53,562 nucleotides of DNA. It comes from Nemertoderma westbladi. Lineage: Eukaryota > Xenacoelomorpha > Nemertodermatida > Nemertodermatidae. The stretch covers positions 1 to 53,562 of the forward strand of contig JAUCBJ010007783.1 of NCBI GenBank assembly GCA_032718475.1, in the 5' to 3' direction. The position numbers were made by a program, and so were the translations under genes. The notes below the pieces were generated by a model that did no database searches, was not told the origin of the DNA, and saw only the letters and a list, made by a program, of their open reading frames with translations. Shown here piece by piece: positions 1 through 9,581 of the stretch; the stretch's first letter is position 1, and each line of letters starts with the position of its first letter.

Positions 1-1018
1 GATGGGTCCTTAATCCAGGACCAAGGGCGTCCTTATCCCAGAACGAAGGGGGTCCTAGTTACAGGACCAGATTTGCCCTAGTAAGAGGGTCTATGCAGCT
101 ACAGGTGGCACCTCCTTTATGCTGCATGGAGGTGGCAAGTTTTCTTGATCAATGACCTAGAATACCTGACCTGACCTGAATGGCAATAGTTCGCACCTGT
201 AGGAAGTACAGGTTAACCCAGGGATTCGTAGGACTGACAAGAAGGGGGGGGTTGTCTGGATATAATTATTTGATCCTAAATTTGCGGCGTCCAGTGCGGT
301 GTCACGCTTACCCTGATCTATAGGTCTTACGGCGGGCAAGGGCGTCGAACAAAGTCTTACCTTCTCACAAAGCGGGCGCTGCATAGCAAGTGGAGTATTT
401 CGAAGGGCAAAGGGGGTGCGCGGTCAATCCAAATGTGGGCGCTAGCGTGTTGTGGACATCCCTTCCCTGCGTTGCTTGCGGCCTAACGGTCTAGGCTGCC
501 ATCTCCCTGGTGTTCGGCTGTCCCGAAGTCGGACCAAAAGAAAACATGTCAGGAAATTGCAGTATATTTACAGTTTTACAAAAGGATTTATCAAACGAAG
601 TTTCAACAAGAAACCGAATAAACTAATTTTACAAAAGTAAGAGTTTTACAAAGTGGTAAGAAGTGACATAATATAAGGTATATAGCCGTATTCTAAAAAG
701 GGGGTGATAACCGAAGGCAAACCGGCCTTTTATACTAGAAATTGCACATGGAAACTAAACAGAAATTTCCACAGCTTCACAATTGAGCAATGAAGTGCGT
801 CGTGCCCTATGATTGGCCCAGCTCATCGTTCAACGCAGTCCGGCCCTTACACTAATCTGGGACATGGAATCCTAACAGAATTTTCCACTGCCTCACATTT
901 GAGCAATAAGATAATTTATGCCCTATGATTGGCCTGGCTCATTATTCGCTACGTTGTACGCTTCTCATTGGCCTACCAATTAGCACCACACGAAAATAAA
1001 TGGCCCCAAAATACAAAT
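1..1018. other. unassigned left flank with a diverged direct repeat
   Basis: No reading frame here looks genuine. GC-rich stretches (about 1-560) give way to AT-rich DNA. Two diverged direct copies about 120 bp apart lie at about 746-835 and 860-950; both contain a block reading TTTCCAC..CTTCACA-TTGAGCAAT followed by a shared CCCTATGATTGGCC. The cause of this local duplication is not visible. It could be part of an LTR or another old repeat, but I find no matching terminus within the window. Confidence 0.5.
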
Positions 1019-1096
1019 TTCCCGACTGGGATTCGAACTCGTAACCTACGTAATGTAACCAACGCCTTAACCATCTGACCACTACGCCACGAGAGT
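1019..1096 (-). repeat. tRNA-derived sequence (SINE head or tRNA relic)
   Basis: Read on the minus strand the stretch carries an A-box-like TGGCGTAGTGG followed by GTTAAGGCGTTGG, then a B box GAGTTCGAATCCC about 50 bases on. These are the two internal RNA polymerase III promoter boxes. The acceptor and T stems do not pair well, so it is more likely a SINE head or a dead tRNA copy than a working tRNA gene. Confidence 0.55.
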
Positions 1097-1327
1097 ACCT
1101 AAGGGTTTTATGTGTACAAATATGAATAGGCATATTACATTACTGTAATTTAATCAAAATACGTCGGATTTTCAAAAGTTTTTACGTTAAAGTTAAACTA
1201 CAAATGCTACCTTATAGTGAAATAATTCATCACAACACATACCATACTACTGTACCGGTACCGGTAGTACCAAATATATAACATGTCATAGAACATTTTA
1301 TGCGTGATATAATAATAAAATCCTTAC

Positions 1328-1446
1328 CTGGCGTATTCAGCCCCTGACGAATCGCTTGTTTCCTTCCATTCATTGCAAACAGCAACATCAATAGGAAACC
1401 GGTGCAAATGGTCTTTTGACTTGCATACTAAACAAGTACGTGGCAT
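1328..1446 (-). CDS. probable first exon of a THAP-domain protein
   Basis: The minus strand has ATG at 1446 and 39 codons beginning MPRTCLVCKS, then an LHRFP motif and a tryptophan a few residues later. The frame runs into a good 5' splice donor (CCAG|GTAAGG) at 1328/1327. An initiator Met followed by a CxxC pair, the HRFP block and the following Trp match the N-terminal half of the THAP zinc-binding, DNA-binding domain (C2CH type). The second Cys/His pair should lie in a later exon to the left. I cannot find that exon before the window edge, so the gene may run off the window or be a relic. THAP domains occur in host transcription factors and in P-element-type transposases, and 39 residues cannot tell these apart. 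Confidence 0.45.
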
Positions 1447-1898
1447 GATGTAGATAGTTCACTATGTGTAGCCAGTGAAGTAATGAAGACCCTACTGTGT
1501 AGAGACTAAAGGTTACCGCGATGTACTGGTTAATTGTAATCGAAAAATTATCGGTTAAAATATTGTTTTAAAATAGTGCAGCTGTAGCTAGTTGTGGTAA
1601 TAATAATATTGTTGAAAACCAACGCATCAATATTACAACAGCGCAGTTCAAGAATAATGACACTACTACTTGTTGCCATAGAAATATATCGCAAATAAGA
1701 TTAAATCGCCCCCAACACAGCAATTCTTGTTGGCAAATATGAAAACTTTGACGGATTATATCTCGAGAACGCTCCGGTCGAATTTGCTTAAATTTTTTTT
1801 CTGGGGTTTCTATGGCATATACTACCACTTTATTGAAAAAAATATCGGGGCCGAAAAAATAACACTAATGCGGTTCCGTCTATATTTAGTATTCCATG
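1447..1898. other. AT-rich intergenic DNA
   Basis: No gene is supported. Overlapping frames on both strands lack recognisable domains. The minus-strand direction just right of 1446 would hold the promoter of the THAP-like exon, but I see no clear TATA box. Confidence 0.4.
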
Positions 1899-3692
1899 GT
1901 ATAGGGTTAATTAATCGATTTACCTAAAACCGTTGGATGCCGGCCATAAATGCTTTAGGGATGGAGTTAACTGTCCCGTCAAACTATAAAACTTTTTAGA
2001 TTAAGTGGAACATGACCTACTAAATATACAACCATGAAAGCTGCATTCTACTGTACCTACTAAATTTAATAAGCACACGTTTTGAAAATAATTTTTTGCA
2101 TATTTGAAGGATTTTATAATAAAAGTCTTCTAGAACATTTTTTTATGATTCTTTTCAATAGTAAGTATTATAATTTTGAAACAAATTATTTTAATAGCTA
2201 TTTTTATATATTATTGGTAATTATTGCCAGATCCACTTCGTTGGTGCTTACCTACGCTATCTCCAGGAATATTGTGTCTTAATTCAGTGACTTTGGCCAC
2301 CAATTATTATTCTACAAATCTTAATGAGATTGCATGAAATTTGAAATATATATTGTTTTACCTCCCTCATCCATACTGGGTGCATGAAATTTGAAATATA
2401 TATTGTTTTACCTCCCTCATCCATACTGGGTGCATGAAATTTGAAATATATATTGTTTTACCTCCCTCATCCATACTGGGTGCATGAAATTTGAAATATA
2501 TATTGTTTTACCTCCCTCATCCATACTGGGTGCATGAAATTTGAAATATATATTGTTTTACCTCCCTCATCCATACTGGGTGCATGAAATTTGAAATATA
2601 TATTGTTTTACCTCCCTCATCCATACTGGGTGCATGAAATTTGAAATATATATTGTTTTACCTCCCTCATCCATACTGGGTACATGAAATTTGAAATATA
2701 TATTGTTTTACCTCCCTCATCCATACTGGGTGCATGAAATTTGAAATATATATTGTTTTACCTCCCTCATCCATACTGGGTGCGTCAGAATATTTATTTT
2801 CGCTTTCGGCACTACTGATATCACCACATACTACAGTATGTATACCCATAACCATATTTTTTTCACTATAGCTAGTTTTTGCTACTTTTTTTTTAGAACT
2901 ATTCTATTTCATTTTAGCTATTGTTAGGTTATAAAAATTAGAACTAATTTCTAGAACTAATATATATTTTTTGATCTATAACATTTAAAAGTAAAAATTT
3001 ATTAAAAATGAGATATTATGTGTAATAAATAGTTTATTACATTAACATTAACATATTACATATACATTAAATATACAAATTATCAGGCTAGCTAGTAATT
3101 TTCCAAATTACCTATTATTTTTAAAGAAATTAAAAAAAAATTTATTAAAAATTAGTAACTATGTGTAATAAATAGATTATTTATCATTTATAAACATTTA
3201 AAATTAAAAAAAAATTTACAAATTATCAGGCTAGCTAGCTTAGTAATTTTCCAAGTTAGCTATTATTAAAAAAAACATTTTTTTTTCAAAATTATACTTT
3301 TCTTTTATACTATTCTTTGGAAATGTCAATAATATTTGTATCTTTAGAGCACTTTTTGTTTTCGTGACGTGGCATTTTATTTAATGAAAACAGTTAAAGT
3401 GAACCTACTACTGTAAACATTAAAAAACATTATGTCCCCTTTCATTTGAGACAAATATAAATGTAATAGCTCCAGTTGTTTTCGAGATAAGAGGAGTTCC
3501 TGGGAGTCCCATACCATATCAGCACCTTTCAAAAATTGATAAAATTACTCAAAATACACGAGTAATTTACTTTACTTCAAAGTCTTGGGTATAACCATTA
3601 AACCATATGCTTTTTAGGTTAGTCGAATTCATTATTAGTAATCGAAAGCGAAATTAGAATAAAACCTTCATTGTTTATTTTTTAATAAACAC
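1899..3692. repeat. dispersed repeat R, copy 1
   Basis: The stretch from GTATAGGGTTAATTAATCG to a terminal TTTTTTAATAAACACTAA is present again at 43426-45225 in the same orientation. The two copies stay alignable over almost the whole length, with small indels in the AT-rich middle. Flanking bases differ on both sides, so the ends are fairly well placed. No terminal inverted repeats, LTRs or coding domain are visible. A non-autonomous element with a variable internal minisatellite (Helitron-like, for instance) is possible, but I see no diagnostic terminus. Confidence 0.75.
2331..2780. repeat. 50-bp minisatellite, nine units
   Basis: There are nine head-to-tail copies of a 50-bp unit that starts TGCATGAAATTTGAAATATA and ends CCATACTGGG. 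They are almost perfect; one unit has TACATG for TGCATG. The equivalent array in repeat copy 2 has only three units, so array length varies. No spacers lie between units, so it is not a CRISPR-type array. Confidence 0.97.
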
Positions 3693-4063
3693 TAACTGGA
3701 ATATAAACCCGATATAGGTGAGGTTGGAGATGACTTGAACGAGTTATTCGGTATAAATAGACACTATGGAATCCATACAGACACATCAACCCCCCACACC
3801 GCCCAGGGTCTCTCCCCACTGCCTAATTCCTCCCCAACCCTCACTAACCACCCTCAAGGCGACTTCGACTTAAACCTCCCCAAAACCTACACTAGTAAAG
3901 TTGGCTTTATCTTTATTAAATTATCAGTGAAAAGAGTCTAGTATTGAAGAAAATAAAATAACGTAACAATTTAGTAAATAGATAATGAAAAAAATATACA
4001 GTAGTTGCACAGATTCGGTCGTCCTTACCTTATGTTAGAGACAATGACTGCGGAAACGAAAAA
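3693..4063. other. flank between repeat R and element A
   Basis: A short plus-strand open stretch at about 3723-3941 is rich in Pro, Thr and Ser and lacks a recognisable domain. I do not call it a gene. It ends in AT-rich DNA just before the left LTR of element A. No target-site duplication for A could be identified here. Confidence 0.4.
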
Positions 4064-4418
4064 AGTTATTGAGAGTTATAAGTTTGATGTGAATCCTCAA
4101 TCATTTTCTGTTCCTTACTTTTCACCCAGTATGTGAAATCCTATTGGATATAACTTTCTGTGATAGGCACATGAAACATTTTATAATAAAATATAGTAGT
4201 ATAAAAGATCGTAGCATTTATAGGATACATTAGCAATTAGGTAGCATTGTGATATATATTAGGAGTATAATGAGAGTGCGATTATTAATTATTATTATAA
4301 AAGATTAAACTATGTCTTATTATCATCAACTCATTCATTTTATATTTCTTTATATCCATCATCATATTTCGAACCCAAAAAACATTTACAAACTTAGACC
4401 GACGCGTCAACACATTTA
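4064..4418 (+). repeat. 5' LTR of element A
   Basis: It matches 34720-35075 over its entire length, starting AGTTATTGAGAG and ending CGTCAACACATTTA. It contains TATAAAAG and AATAAAA boxes that could serve as promoter and poly(A) signals. Gag starts 89 bases downstream. The exact terminal bases are uncertain by a few positions because both copies share bases beyond the obvious core. Confidence 0.9.
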
Positions 4419-4507
4419 TTGCTCCTTCGAACCGGATACATCAACCCACTAACTACGATGACTCTATGGGATTTGTTCCCAAATAATCACAGAAACACCC
4501 TTTCAAG
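4419..4507 (+). promoter_or_regulatory. leader of element A with possible primer-binding region
   Basis: This is the short untranslated stretch between the left LTR and the gag ATG at 4508. A primer-binding site should lie at its left end. The sequence TTCGAACC found there looks like the complement of a tRNA T-arm, but I cannot assign the tRNA. Confidence 0.35.
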
Positions 4508-5383
4508 ATGAGTGAACCTGGCGGTATCAGCCGGCGAGTTGCCCTGCGACGAACCTCTCAAAGACGGATCTCAACGGGACAGGATCCTACTCCGAAACTC
4601 GTACCTGCATCGTTACCCCTGGATTCTCCCATTATCTTAACGGGACAGGATCCTACTCCGAAACTCGTACCTGCATCGTTACCCCTGGATTCTCCCATTA
4701 CTCATGGAATTTCTGCCCCAGGAAGCCACACCTCACGAACGAGTCATCAAACCCACTCTGCTTCGTCATGCACGATCACGTCACGTGCAAGACATGCTGC
4801 ACGAAGTGCACATCTTTCCCAGCTAGCAGCGGATCAGGCTCGAGCGAGAGCCCAACTGCGAGTTGAAATGGCGACGGTAGATGCAAATGCTGAGACTCTG
4901 GAAGCCGACCAGGAAGCCGCAATGAAAGCCCTGGAGGCAAAGTTACTAATAGAAGACGTCGAAGAGGGTGATGAAAATCTCGAAACAAGACTTCATGACT
5001 TTGATGATGAAATCTCCGTACATTCTACCAGCCACCCGGTTTCCCGTGGATCAACCGAACCTGGTAATGTACTCCTGCAACAGGAGCCCATACAAGAACC
5101 CGAGTTAAATCAACACCCGACTTCAATTCTTCCAAATCAACTTGTCACATCGACTTCAACATCGGTTAGTTATTGCCATGCCAATACCGTAATGCGAAAA
5201 AATACAGCGGGTGCTGAAATATCACCACTTGTGAATTATAATGCACCCCGTATGGACACACCCATAAACCCGCTTCCAGTGAGTAGGCCTACATCTAACG
5301 TTAATAAACTTTCCACATTCAATCAACCTGCTTTGAATCCTACTCGGCCAGTATTTTATTTATACACAAATCCGCGCCGATAA
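4508..5383 (+). CDS. element A Gag, N-terminal part
   Basis: This 291-codon frame starts with the first ATG after the left LTR. The N-terminus is basic, followed by Ser/Thr/Pro-rich sequence. An Ala/Glu-rich, probably coiled-coil segment spans about residues 95-150 (ADQARARAQLRVEMATVDAN begins it), followed by an acidic patch and a polar tail. This layout is usual for the region ahead of the Gag core in Pao-like elements. A 66-bp (22-residue) segment starting at TGQDPTPK is duplicated in tandem at about 4571-4702. The frame stops at 5383, ahead of the Gag core, which continues in another frame, so one lesion separates the two. Confidence 0.75.
   Translation: MSEPGGISRRVALRRTSQRRISTGQDPTPKLVPASLPLDSPIILTGQDPTPKLVPASLPLDSPITHGISAPGSHTSRTSHQTHSASSCTITSRARHAARSAHLSQLAADQARARAQLRVEMATVDANAETLEADQEAAMKALEAKLLIEDVEEGDENLETRLHDFDDEISVHSTSHPVSRGSTEPGNVLLQQEPIQEPELNQHPTSILPNQLVTSTSTSVSYCHANTVMRKNTAGAEISPLVNYNAPRMDTPINPLPVSRPTSNVNKLSTFNQPALNPTRPVFYLYTNPRR
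4571..4702 (+). repeat. 66-bp tandem duplication inside gag A
   Basis: Two adjacent copies of a 66-bp block starting ACGGGACAGGATCCTACTCC keep the frame and give two copies of TGQDPTPKLVPASLPLDSPI. The copies are essentially identical, so the duplication is young or homogenised. Confidence 0.93.
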
Positions 5384-5696
5384 TGTTTCCTAGTGAGAAC
5401 AAAGATTAAATAAGCGATTTTCCTGGTTTCGTTAACAAGCAATTTCATACACAACATGAGCCTGTGGATGCCTGGGTGGATAGACTAATCCCTTACGAAG
5501 AAACATTTCTACATACAATCACCCCTAATTGCGATTGCGATTGGAAGAGGATCGAGGAATACCTCCCATTACCATTATTAAATTTGATGGAAACCCTTTA
5601 AAATGGCCGGACTTTATAAGTAATTTTTACACACATGTGCATAATAAAATTTATAATGATGATAACCGGAGTATGGCACAACTATTGAACCACTTG
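5384..5696 (+). pseudogene. element A Gag core, broken and cut by element B
   Basis: This 313-base stretch is not open in one frame but translates piecewise into Gag. Before a break it gives PVDAWVDRLIPYEETF. After it, in another frame, comes KFDGNPLKWPDFISNF, the conserved start of the BEL/Pao Gag core (DG-P-KW-F pattern). The frame then runs straight to the target site ACTTG at 5692-5696, where element B is inserted. Gag coding resumes in the same phase right after the second ACTTG at 27395. Confidence 0.85.
5692..5696. repeat. left target-site duplication of element B
   Basis: ACTTG immediately precedes the TGTTA terminus of B and is repeated at 27395-27399 after its TAACA terminus. Five bases is the expected duplication size for a BEL/Pao integrase. 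Confidence 0.93.
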
Positions 5697-6698
5697 TGTT
5701 AAACAGGGGCGATCAGGAGCGCGTTATTACTGCCGCACTGCAGCACTGCTGCTAAACACAAAACTGCTTCTCACCGCCGGATGGCGCTAACCTGGCAGTC
5801 CGCTAATATATTTTACTAATTTTATACGGCTCCTGCAAATCGCTTGTTCCTTTCTCTGTTGATCGCTCAACAGAGAGCTAACTGTTCGAATCTATGAGCC
5901 ACGCGGGAATAACCAAAACAATAAACCCGAATCGGCTCCCTAAGCTACTTAAAACGAGTGCGGGTGACCTAGCACTCGGAGTTCACTTATCGCAAAATAC
6001 TGGAATTCACTGGCAGAACACGTTGAATGTGAGAATGTTTTAATGTTAAGGGGGGTAGATCTGTTACTTTCCTAGGTGCTGAAACTTGGCCTTTGGCTGG
6101 TTTTAGACCAGCAAACTTACTACTGCTGTACTGTATACTGGACACTGCTGTCAGCCCGTTGCCCCGCTATTTTCAAATAACCGCCTAGCGTGAATAGTCT
6201 ACAGTATTCTAAAACAATTACTTAAACTACTCTCCGCTATGCTGCGTACAAATTCTTATTTTATTTTATCGCTAAATTAATTACAGTCATAAATACAAAT
6301 TCGCGTACTAATTACTAGATATTCCAGAATACGTACTTCTAATTTATTACGTACTGGGGCTTATACTAGCAACAGTCTAAATACGGTATTATGTTGACCT
6401 AATTAGCAATTAATAAGCATAAACTAAGAAATGGAAATCAATCAAAGGGAAAGGCGCCTATCTAAGCATTCACATTTAAGAATCAGGCACTCTTTAGCAA
6501 CACAACACAAATAGCGTAGCACTAAGTTAGTAGTACGGCAGTACGGCAGATAGCGCTAACTACACCAATCAGCTAGTGTACTAAATACCCGTACATTAGT
6601 ACATCAGTATACCAGTATTAGTCATCCAATCAGTCAATCAGTCAGTCAGTCAGTCAGTGTAAGAACCACAGGTCACCCAAAGCCACACATGGGACTCC

Positions 6699-6706
6699 TA
6701 ACTAAA
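6699..6706. repeat. left 8-bp duplication of hAT-like element 1
   Basis: TAACTAAA here and at 9781-9788. The uninterrupted LTR has a single copy at the matching place (about 26305-26312). Confidence 0.95.
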
Positions 6707-7044
6707 GGCAGTGATTTTTTATGTCCTTTTATTTGACTTTTTTTGTCATTTTTTTTTACGAATTATGCATAATGACTTTAGTTGTCCTTTTAATGACTTT
6801 CATTGTCCTTTTAATGACTTTTTATGTATGTATTTCTTCAAACTGTCAGACTGCTGATTTCTGGACTGTCAGACAGTTGATTTCACTATGCCTGTGCCAA
6901 AACATTCCATGATTCCATGATTTATAAACTATGAGATAGATTTCCATTATGCGCCTGTGGTAAAAAGGCTCTATATTTAATAGTTTGTGGTTGTTGTCGA
7001 TAATCGATTACCACATGACGTAGCAAAACACTCATTTTATAGCC

Positions 7045-7430
7045 AAAAACAATTACCAATTGATGGAAAGGAGCAGGTTAATGCCGAGTTTTCTAACCAA
7101 AACAATAAACAGTCACTTTACCAAATCAGGGAAAGGAGCAGGTTACAGAGACGGGATTTTCTAACCAAAACAATAAACGATCTCTTAACTAATTGAGGGA
7201 AAGGAGCAGGTTACAGAGGCGGGATTTTCTAACCAAAACAATAAACGATCACTTAACTTATTGAGGGAAAGGAGCAGGTTATAGATGCGGGATTTTCTAA
7301 CCAAAACAATAAACGATAACATTTCCAATTGAGGGAAAGGAGCAGGTTACAGAGGCGGGATTATCTAACCAAAACAATAAACGATCATTTAACTAATTGA
7401 GGGAAAGGGGCAGGTTACAGAGGCGGGCCT
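7045..7430. repeat. 68-bp minisatellite, about six units
   Basis: The phrase GGAAAGGAGCAGGTTA recurs at about 7065, 7130, 7198, 7266, 7334 and 7402, giving a 68-bp period (first interval 65). Each unit ends with CTAACCAAAACAATAAAC. The same unit family forms a short array at 36010-36175, and the AACCAAAACAATAAAC core also occurs once in each LTR of element B (about 5910 and 25514). Confidence 0.92.
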
Positions 7431-7710
7431 TCTGTGCTGTTGGAAGTAGTGGTGCCGCTATCCGTAACACTACTCAGACAGTAGTCATGATCCATTATTG
7501 ATTATAAAACTAATACAGTAATAGGCCTAAATTATGTGAAAGGTATATCCACATTTTCCACAATCCTGCAATCCAGTTTGGCCTATCAATTATTTAAAAT
7601 TTATTAGCACAACCGGTAGGCCTACCATTACAGTATTTAAATGGTAGGCTACACAGTAGGCCTATAGCAGTACCGGTGCCGGTACCGGTACTAAAATACA
7701 GAAATACCTG

Positions 7711-7719
7711 CTTTATACC
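7711..7719. repeat. left 9-bp duplication of the Mutator-like element
   Basis: CTTTATACC here and at 9573-9581, directly outside the inverted repeats. Confidence 0.93.
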
Positions 7720-7864
7720 ACGAGGCGTTAAAGTCTATACAAATCAATCCAGGTTTCAGCCAATCACAAAGGAGATGACGTAGGGCCTATTACAAATGAA
7801 TGTGGATTGATTTGTATAGACTTTAATGACCACCCATGTTCTGTTAGAATCTATACATTTCAAT
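7720..7864. repeat. left inverted repeat of the MULE, itself foldable
   Basis: It matches the reverse complement of 9428-9572 with a handful of differences. Inside the repeat, AAAGTCTATACAAATCAATCC (7730-7750) is inverted again as TGGATTGATTTGTATAGACT at about 7802-7821, so one repeat alone can fold into a stem of about 20 bp with a 50-base loop. Confidence 0.93.
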
Positions 7865-8197
7865 TATTTTCATTTAAATACTGCTTTCCCACTACTATTT
7901 CCCATAATAGTACTAAAGTAAGTAAGATGGTCTCCAGTGTATAATTGTTTGTTGTGTGAAGGTCAGCACACCAGTCTGCCATTACACACAGTAGGCAGGA
8001 GAGGATTGGAATACTGATCGCATATATATGGCAGGGTACTGTGAGTATGTAGCTACTGTAGGAGCTGTATTAAGAGCAATATTAATTAATATTAAGAGTG
8101 AGGGTCCATATGACCTACACTATATACAGTAGTACTGTAGGTCATGGAAGAACTCTACAGTAGGTATACTGTTACTGTTAGGCCTTAGCGCCTAGCC

Positions 8198-8488
8198 ATG
8201 TCTAATATTCAATGCAAATATTGTTCTACTGGTCAAAGTTATAAATCTAAGAACTCACTTGGGTGTCATATTAGGCGATTCCATAAAAACTATATTCCTC
8301 GCAGTGATAACGGCAAAATAACTTTCTCATCAGAACAAGAATTTGATTTATGGAAAGAAAATTTTGAAGATAAAACCATTTCAAAATTTATTAAGCGATC
8401 AGATGGCGCAACGATGAGGAAGGATGGTTCCAGTGAAATCTTGCTCAGCATTCATCAAAGCTGTAAAGTTGCCAAATGGGAATTTTGA
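8198..8488 (+). pseudogene. N-terminal part of MULE-type transposase, zinc finger
   Basis: ATG at 8198 opens a 96-codon frame with one C2H2 finger in the first 30 residues (CKYC ... HIRRFH), followed by FSSEQEFDLWKENFEDKT. This 'finger then F..W' arrangement is seen in the N-terminal part of metazoan MULE-related proteins. The frame is lost near 8420: the natural continuation, with CSAFIKAVKLPNGNFEVEAV then THDSH, lies in the +2 frame (8424 onward). One indel therefore separates the two pieces. The assignment to MULE rests on the combination with the long inverted repeats and 9-bp duplication; the protein evidence alone is modest. Confidence 0.6.
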
Positions 8489-8717
8489 AGTTGAGGCTGT
8501 TGGAACGCATGATTCACATGATGTATCATGCTCAGTATTCATATTCATATTCAGTACTCATATTCAGTATCATGCTGGTAGAACAACATCTGTTTCGCAG
8601 GAAGATATCCCGTCTGTTTCGCAGGAAGATATCCCGTCCGTTTCGCAGGAAGATATCCAGTCTGTTTCGCAGGGAGATATCCCGTCTGTCCATCACTGTC
8701 CTTCCGTCAGTTCATGA
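8424..8717 (+). pseudogene. MULE transposase fragment with in-frame minisatellite
   Basis: This frame continues the zinc-finger fragment after a frame break, with a CSAFIKAV..LPNGNFEVEAVGTH block typical of the segment ahead of the MULE catalytic core. It then runs into repeated coding sequence: four copies of a 24-bp unit (8588-8685 approximately) giving SVSQEDIP each time. The catalytic core itself is absent, as if deleted and replaced by the repeat. The frame stops at 8717. Confidence 0.5.
8588..8687 (+). repeat. 24-bp minisatellite, four units
   Basis: Four head-to-tail copies of a unit reading TCTGTTTCGCAGGAAGATAT plus CCCG, with a few substitutions in units three and four. Confidence 0.93.
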
Positions 8718-9180
8718 TGCTGATATCGAACAACTATCCGACACTGATTTATGCGAACCACAACTGGTTTCGGATTTTTGGGATTCTGGAATCCCTAAAC
8801 AGTTCTGGGAGGCTACCTCCGCCATGTCTACATCTAAGGAGGTAGGGTACCCCATGCCTCGTCCTAACAAACTGAATGCTTTATTGCACAACCCGAAAAT
8901 TACGCACAGCAATAAATTAATGGCTCACAATGCCATTGACAACATTATAAAATCCTTAACACATCGATTACCACTACTCACAAAGTCGCCTAATAATAAA
9001 CGAATTATCACCCAGAACCGCCGAATTTCCTCAATCCGACAGCAATTGTACACAACGCGAAAAAAAGAAATTAGAAAAAATAAGAAATACCTAAGACCGA
9101 CTAACATGGAACAAAATAGTATGTCTGCATATCTCAATCGATTGCAGCCGGTTGTAATATGGACCGGGCCGCGATCATGA
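8700..9180 (+). pseudogene. C-terminal remnant of the MULE protein
   Basis: An open stretch ending at 9180 begins after the minisatellite. It encodes acidic sequence with FWDSGIPKQFWEA, then a long Lys/Arg/Asn-rich tail (for instance KKEIRKNKKYLRP). It is in a different phase from the zinc-finger piece. I recognise no named domain. Its place between the inverted repeats, and codon content unlike the flanks, suggest it is the rest of the element's protein after an internal deletion. Confidence 0.4.
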
Positions 9181-9427
9181 TTACGCATTAACTAACTGTA
9201 TCTGACTGTACATTTTATACTGTACGTATGATTAAATGTTCTGCGGCTTTCAGATAATGGTTTGCTACTGTATGATTAACCTGTTAATTTACTATAAGCA
9301 TAACATATGTATCTATAATTATAATAATGTAGAACAAGTATGAGAGTGTCTAGCAAAGATTTTTCATATCCTTTCATATAGCCTATACAGTTGACTTGAA
9401 CTTATAATTTAAATTATAAGTAAAAAA

Positions 9428-9572
9428 AATTGAAATGTATAGATTCTAACAAAACGTGGGTGGTCATTAAAGCCCATACAAATCAATCCACATTCGGTTG
9501 TAATAGGCCTACGTCATCTCCTTTGTGATTGGCTGAAACCTGGATTGATTTGTATAGACTTTAACGCCTCGT
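9428..9572. repeat. right inverted repeat of the MULE
   Basis: Reverse complement of 7720-7864. Differences include CCGAATG for ATGAATG and GGGCT for AGACT in the inner arm, so the internal hairpin is slightly weakened in this copy. Confidence 0.93.
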
Positions 9573-9581
9573 CTTTATACC
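9573..9581. repeat. right 9-bp duplication of the MULE
   Basis: CTTTATACC, identical to 7711-7719. Confidence 0.93.

Larger units (their letters stand above)
7720..9572. mobile_element. Mutator-like (MULE) DNA transposon, 1853 bp, defective
   Basis: Inverted repeats of about 145 bp (7720-7864 and 9428-9572) start ACGAGGCGTTAAAGTC and are flanked by a perfect 9-bp duplication, CTTTATACC. Long terminal inverted repeats with a 9-bp duplication are the signature of Mutator-like elements. The interior holds fragments of a transposase-like protein with frame breaks (8198-9180) and a small in-frame minisatellite. The central catalytic (DDE) region appears to be missing. It sits inside hAT-like element 1, so it was the later arrival. 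Confidence 0.88.

Noticed and set aside
1019-1096. Functional tRNA genes (also 31645-31725 and 51538-51612)
   Set aside because: Polymerase III boxes are present, but acceptor and anticodon stems do not pair; SINE heads or relics fit better.
2082-2282. Possible gene shared by 2082-2282 and 43601-43801
   Set aside because: The frame is Phe/Tyr/Ile-rich, low complexity, and conserved only because the surrounding repeat R is duplicated; no domain or sign of coding selection.
2331-2780. CRISPR-like regular repeats
   Set aside because: Units are contiguous without unique spacers, and the context is eukaryotic; it is a minisatellite.
3735-3941. Pro/Thr-rich 68-codon frame as a gene
   Set aside because: No homology signal, no splice or promoter context, and length within chance for this base composition.
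8198-9180. Intact transposase gene in the MULE
   Set aside because: At least two frame changes and an apparent loss of the catalytic core; treated as fragments.
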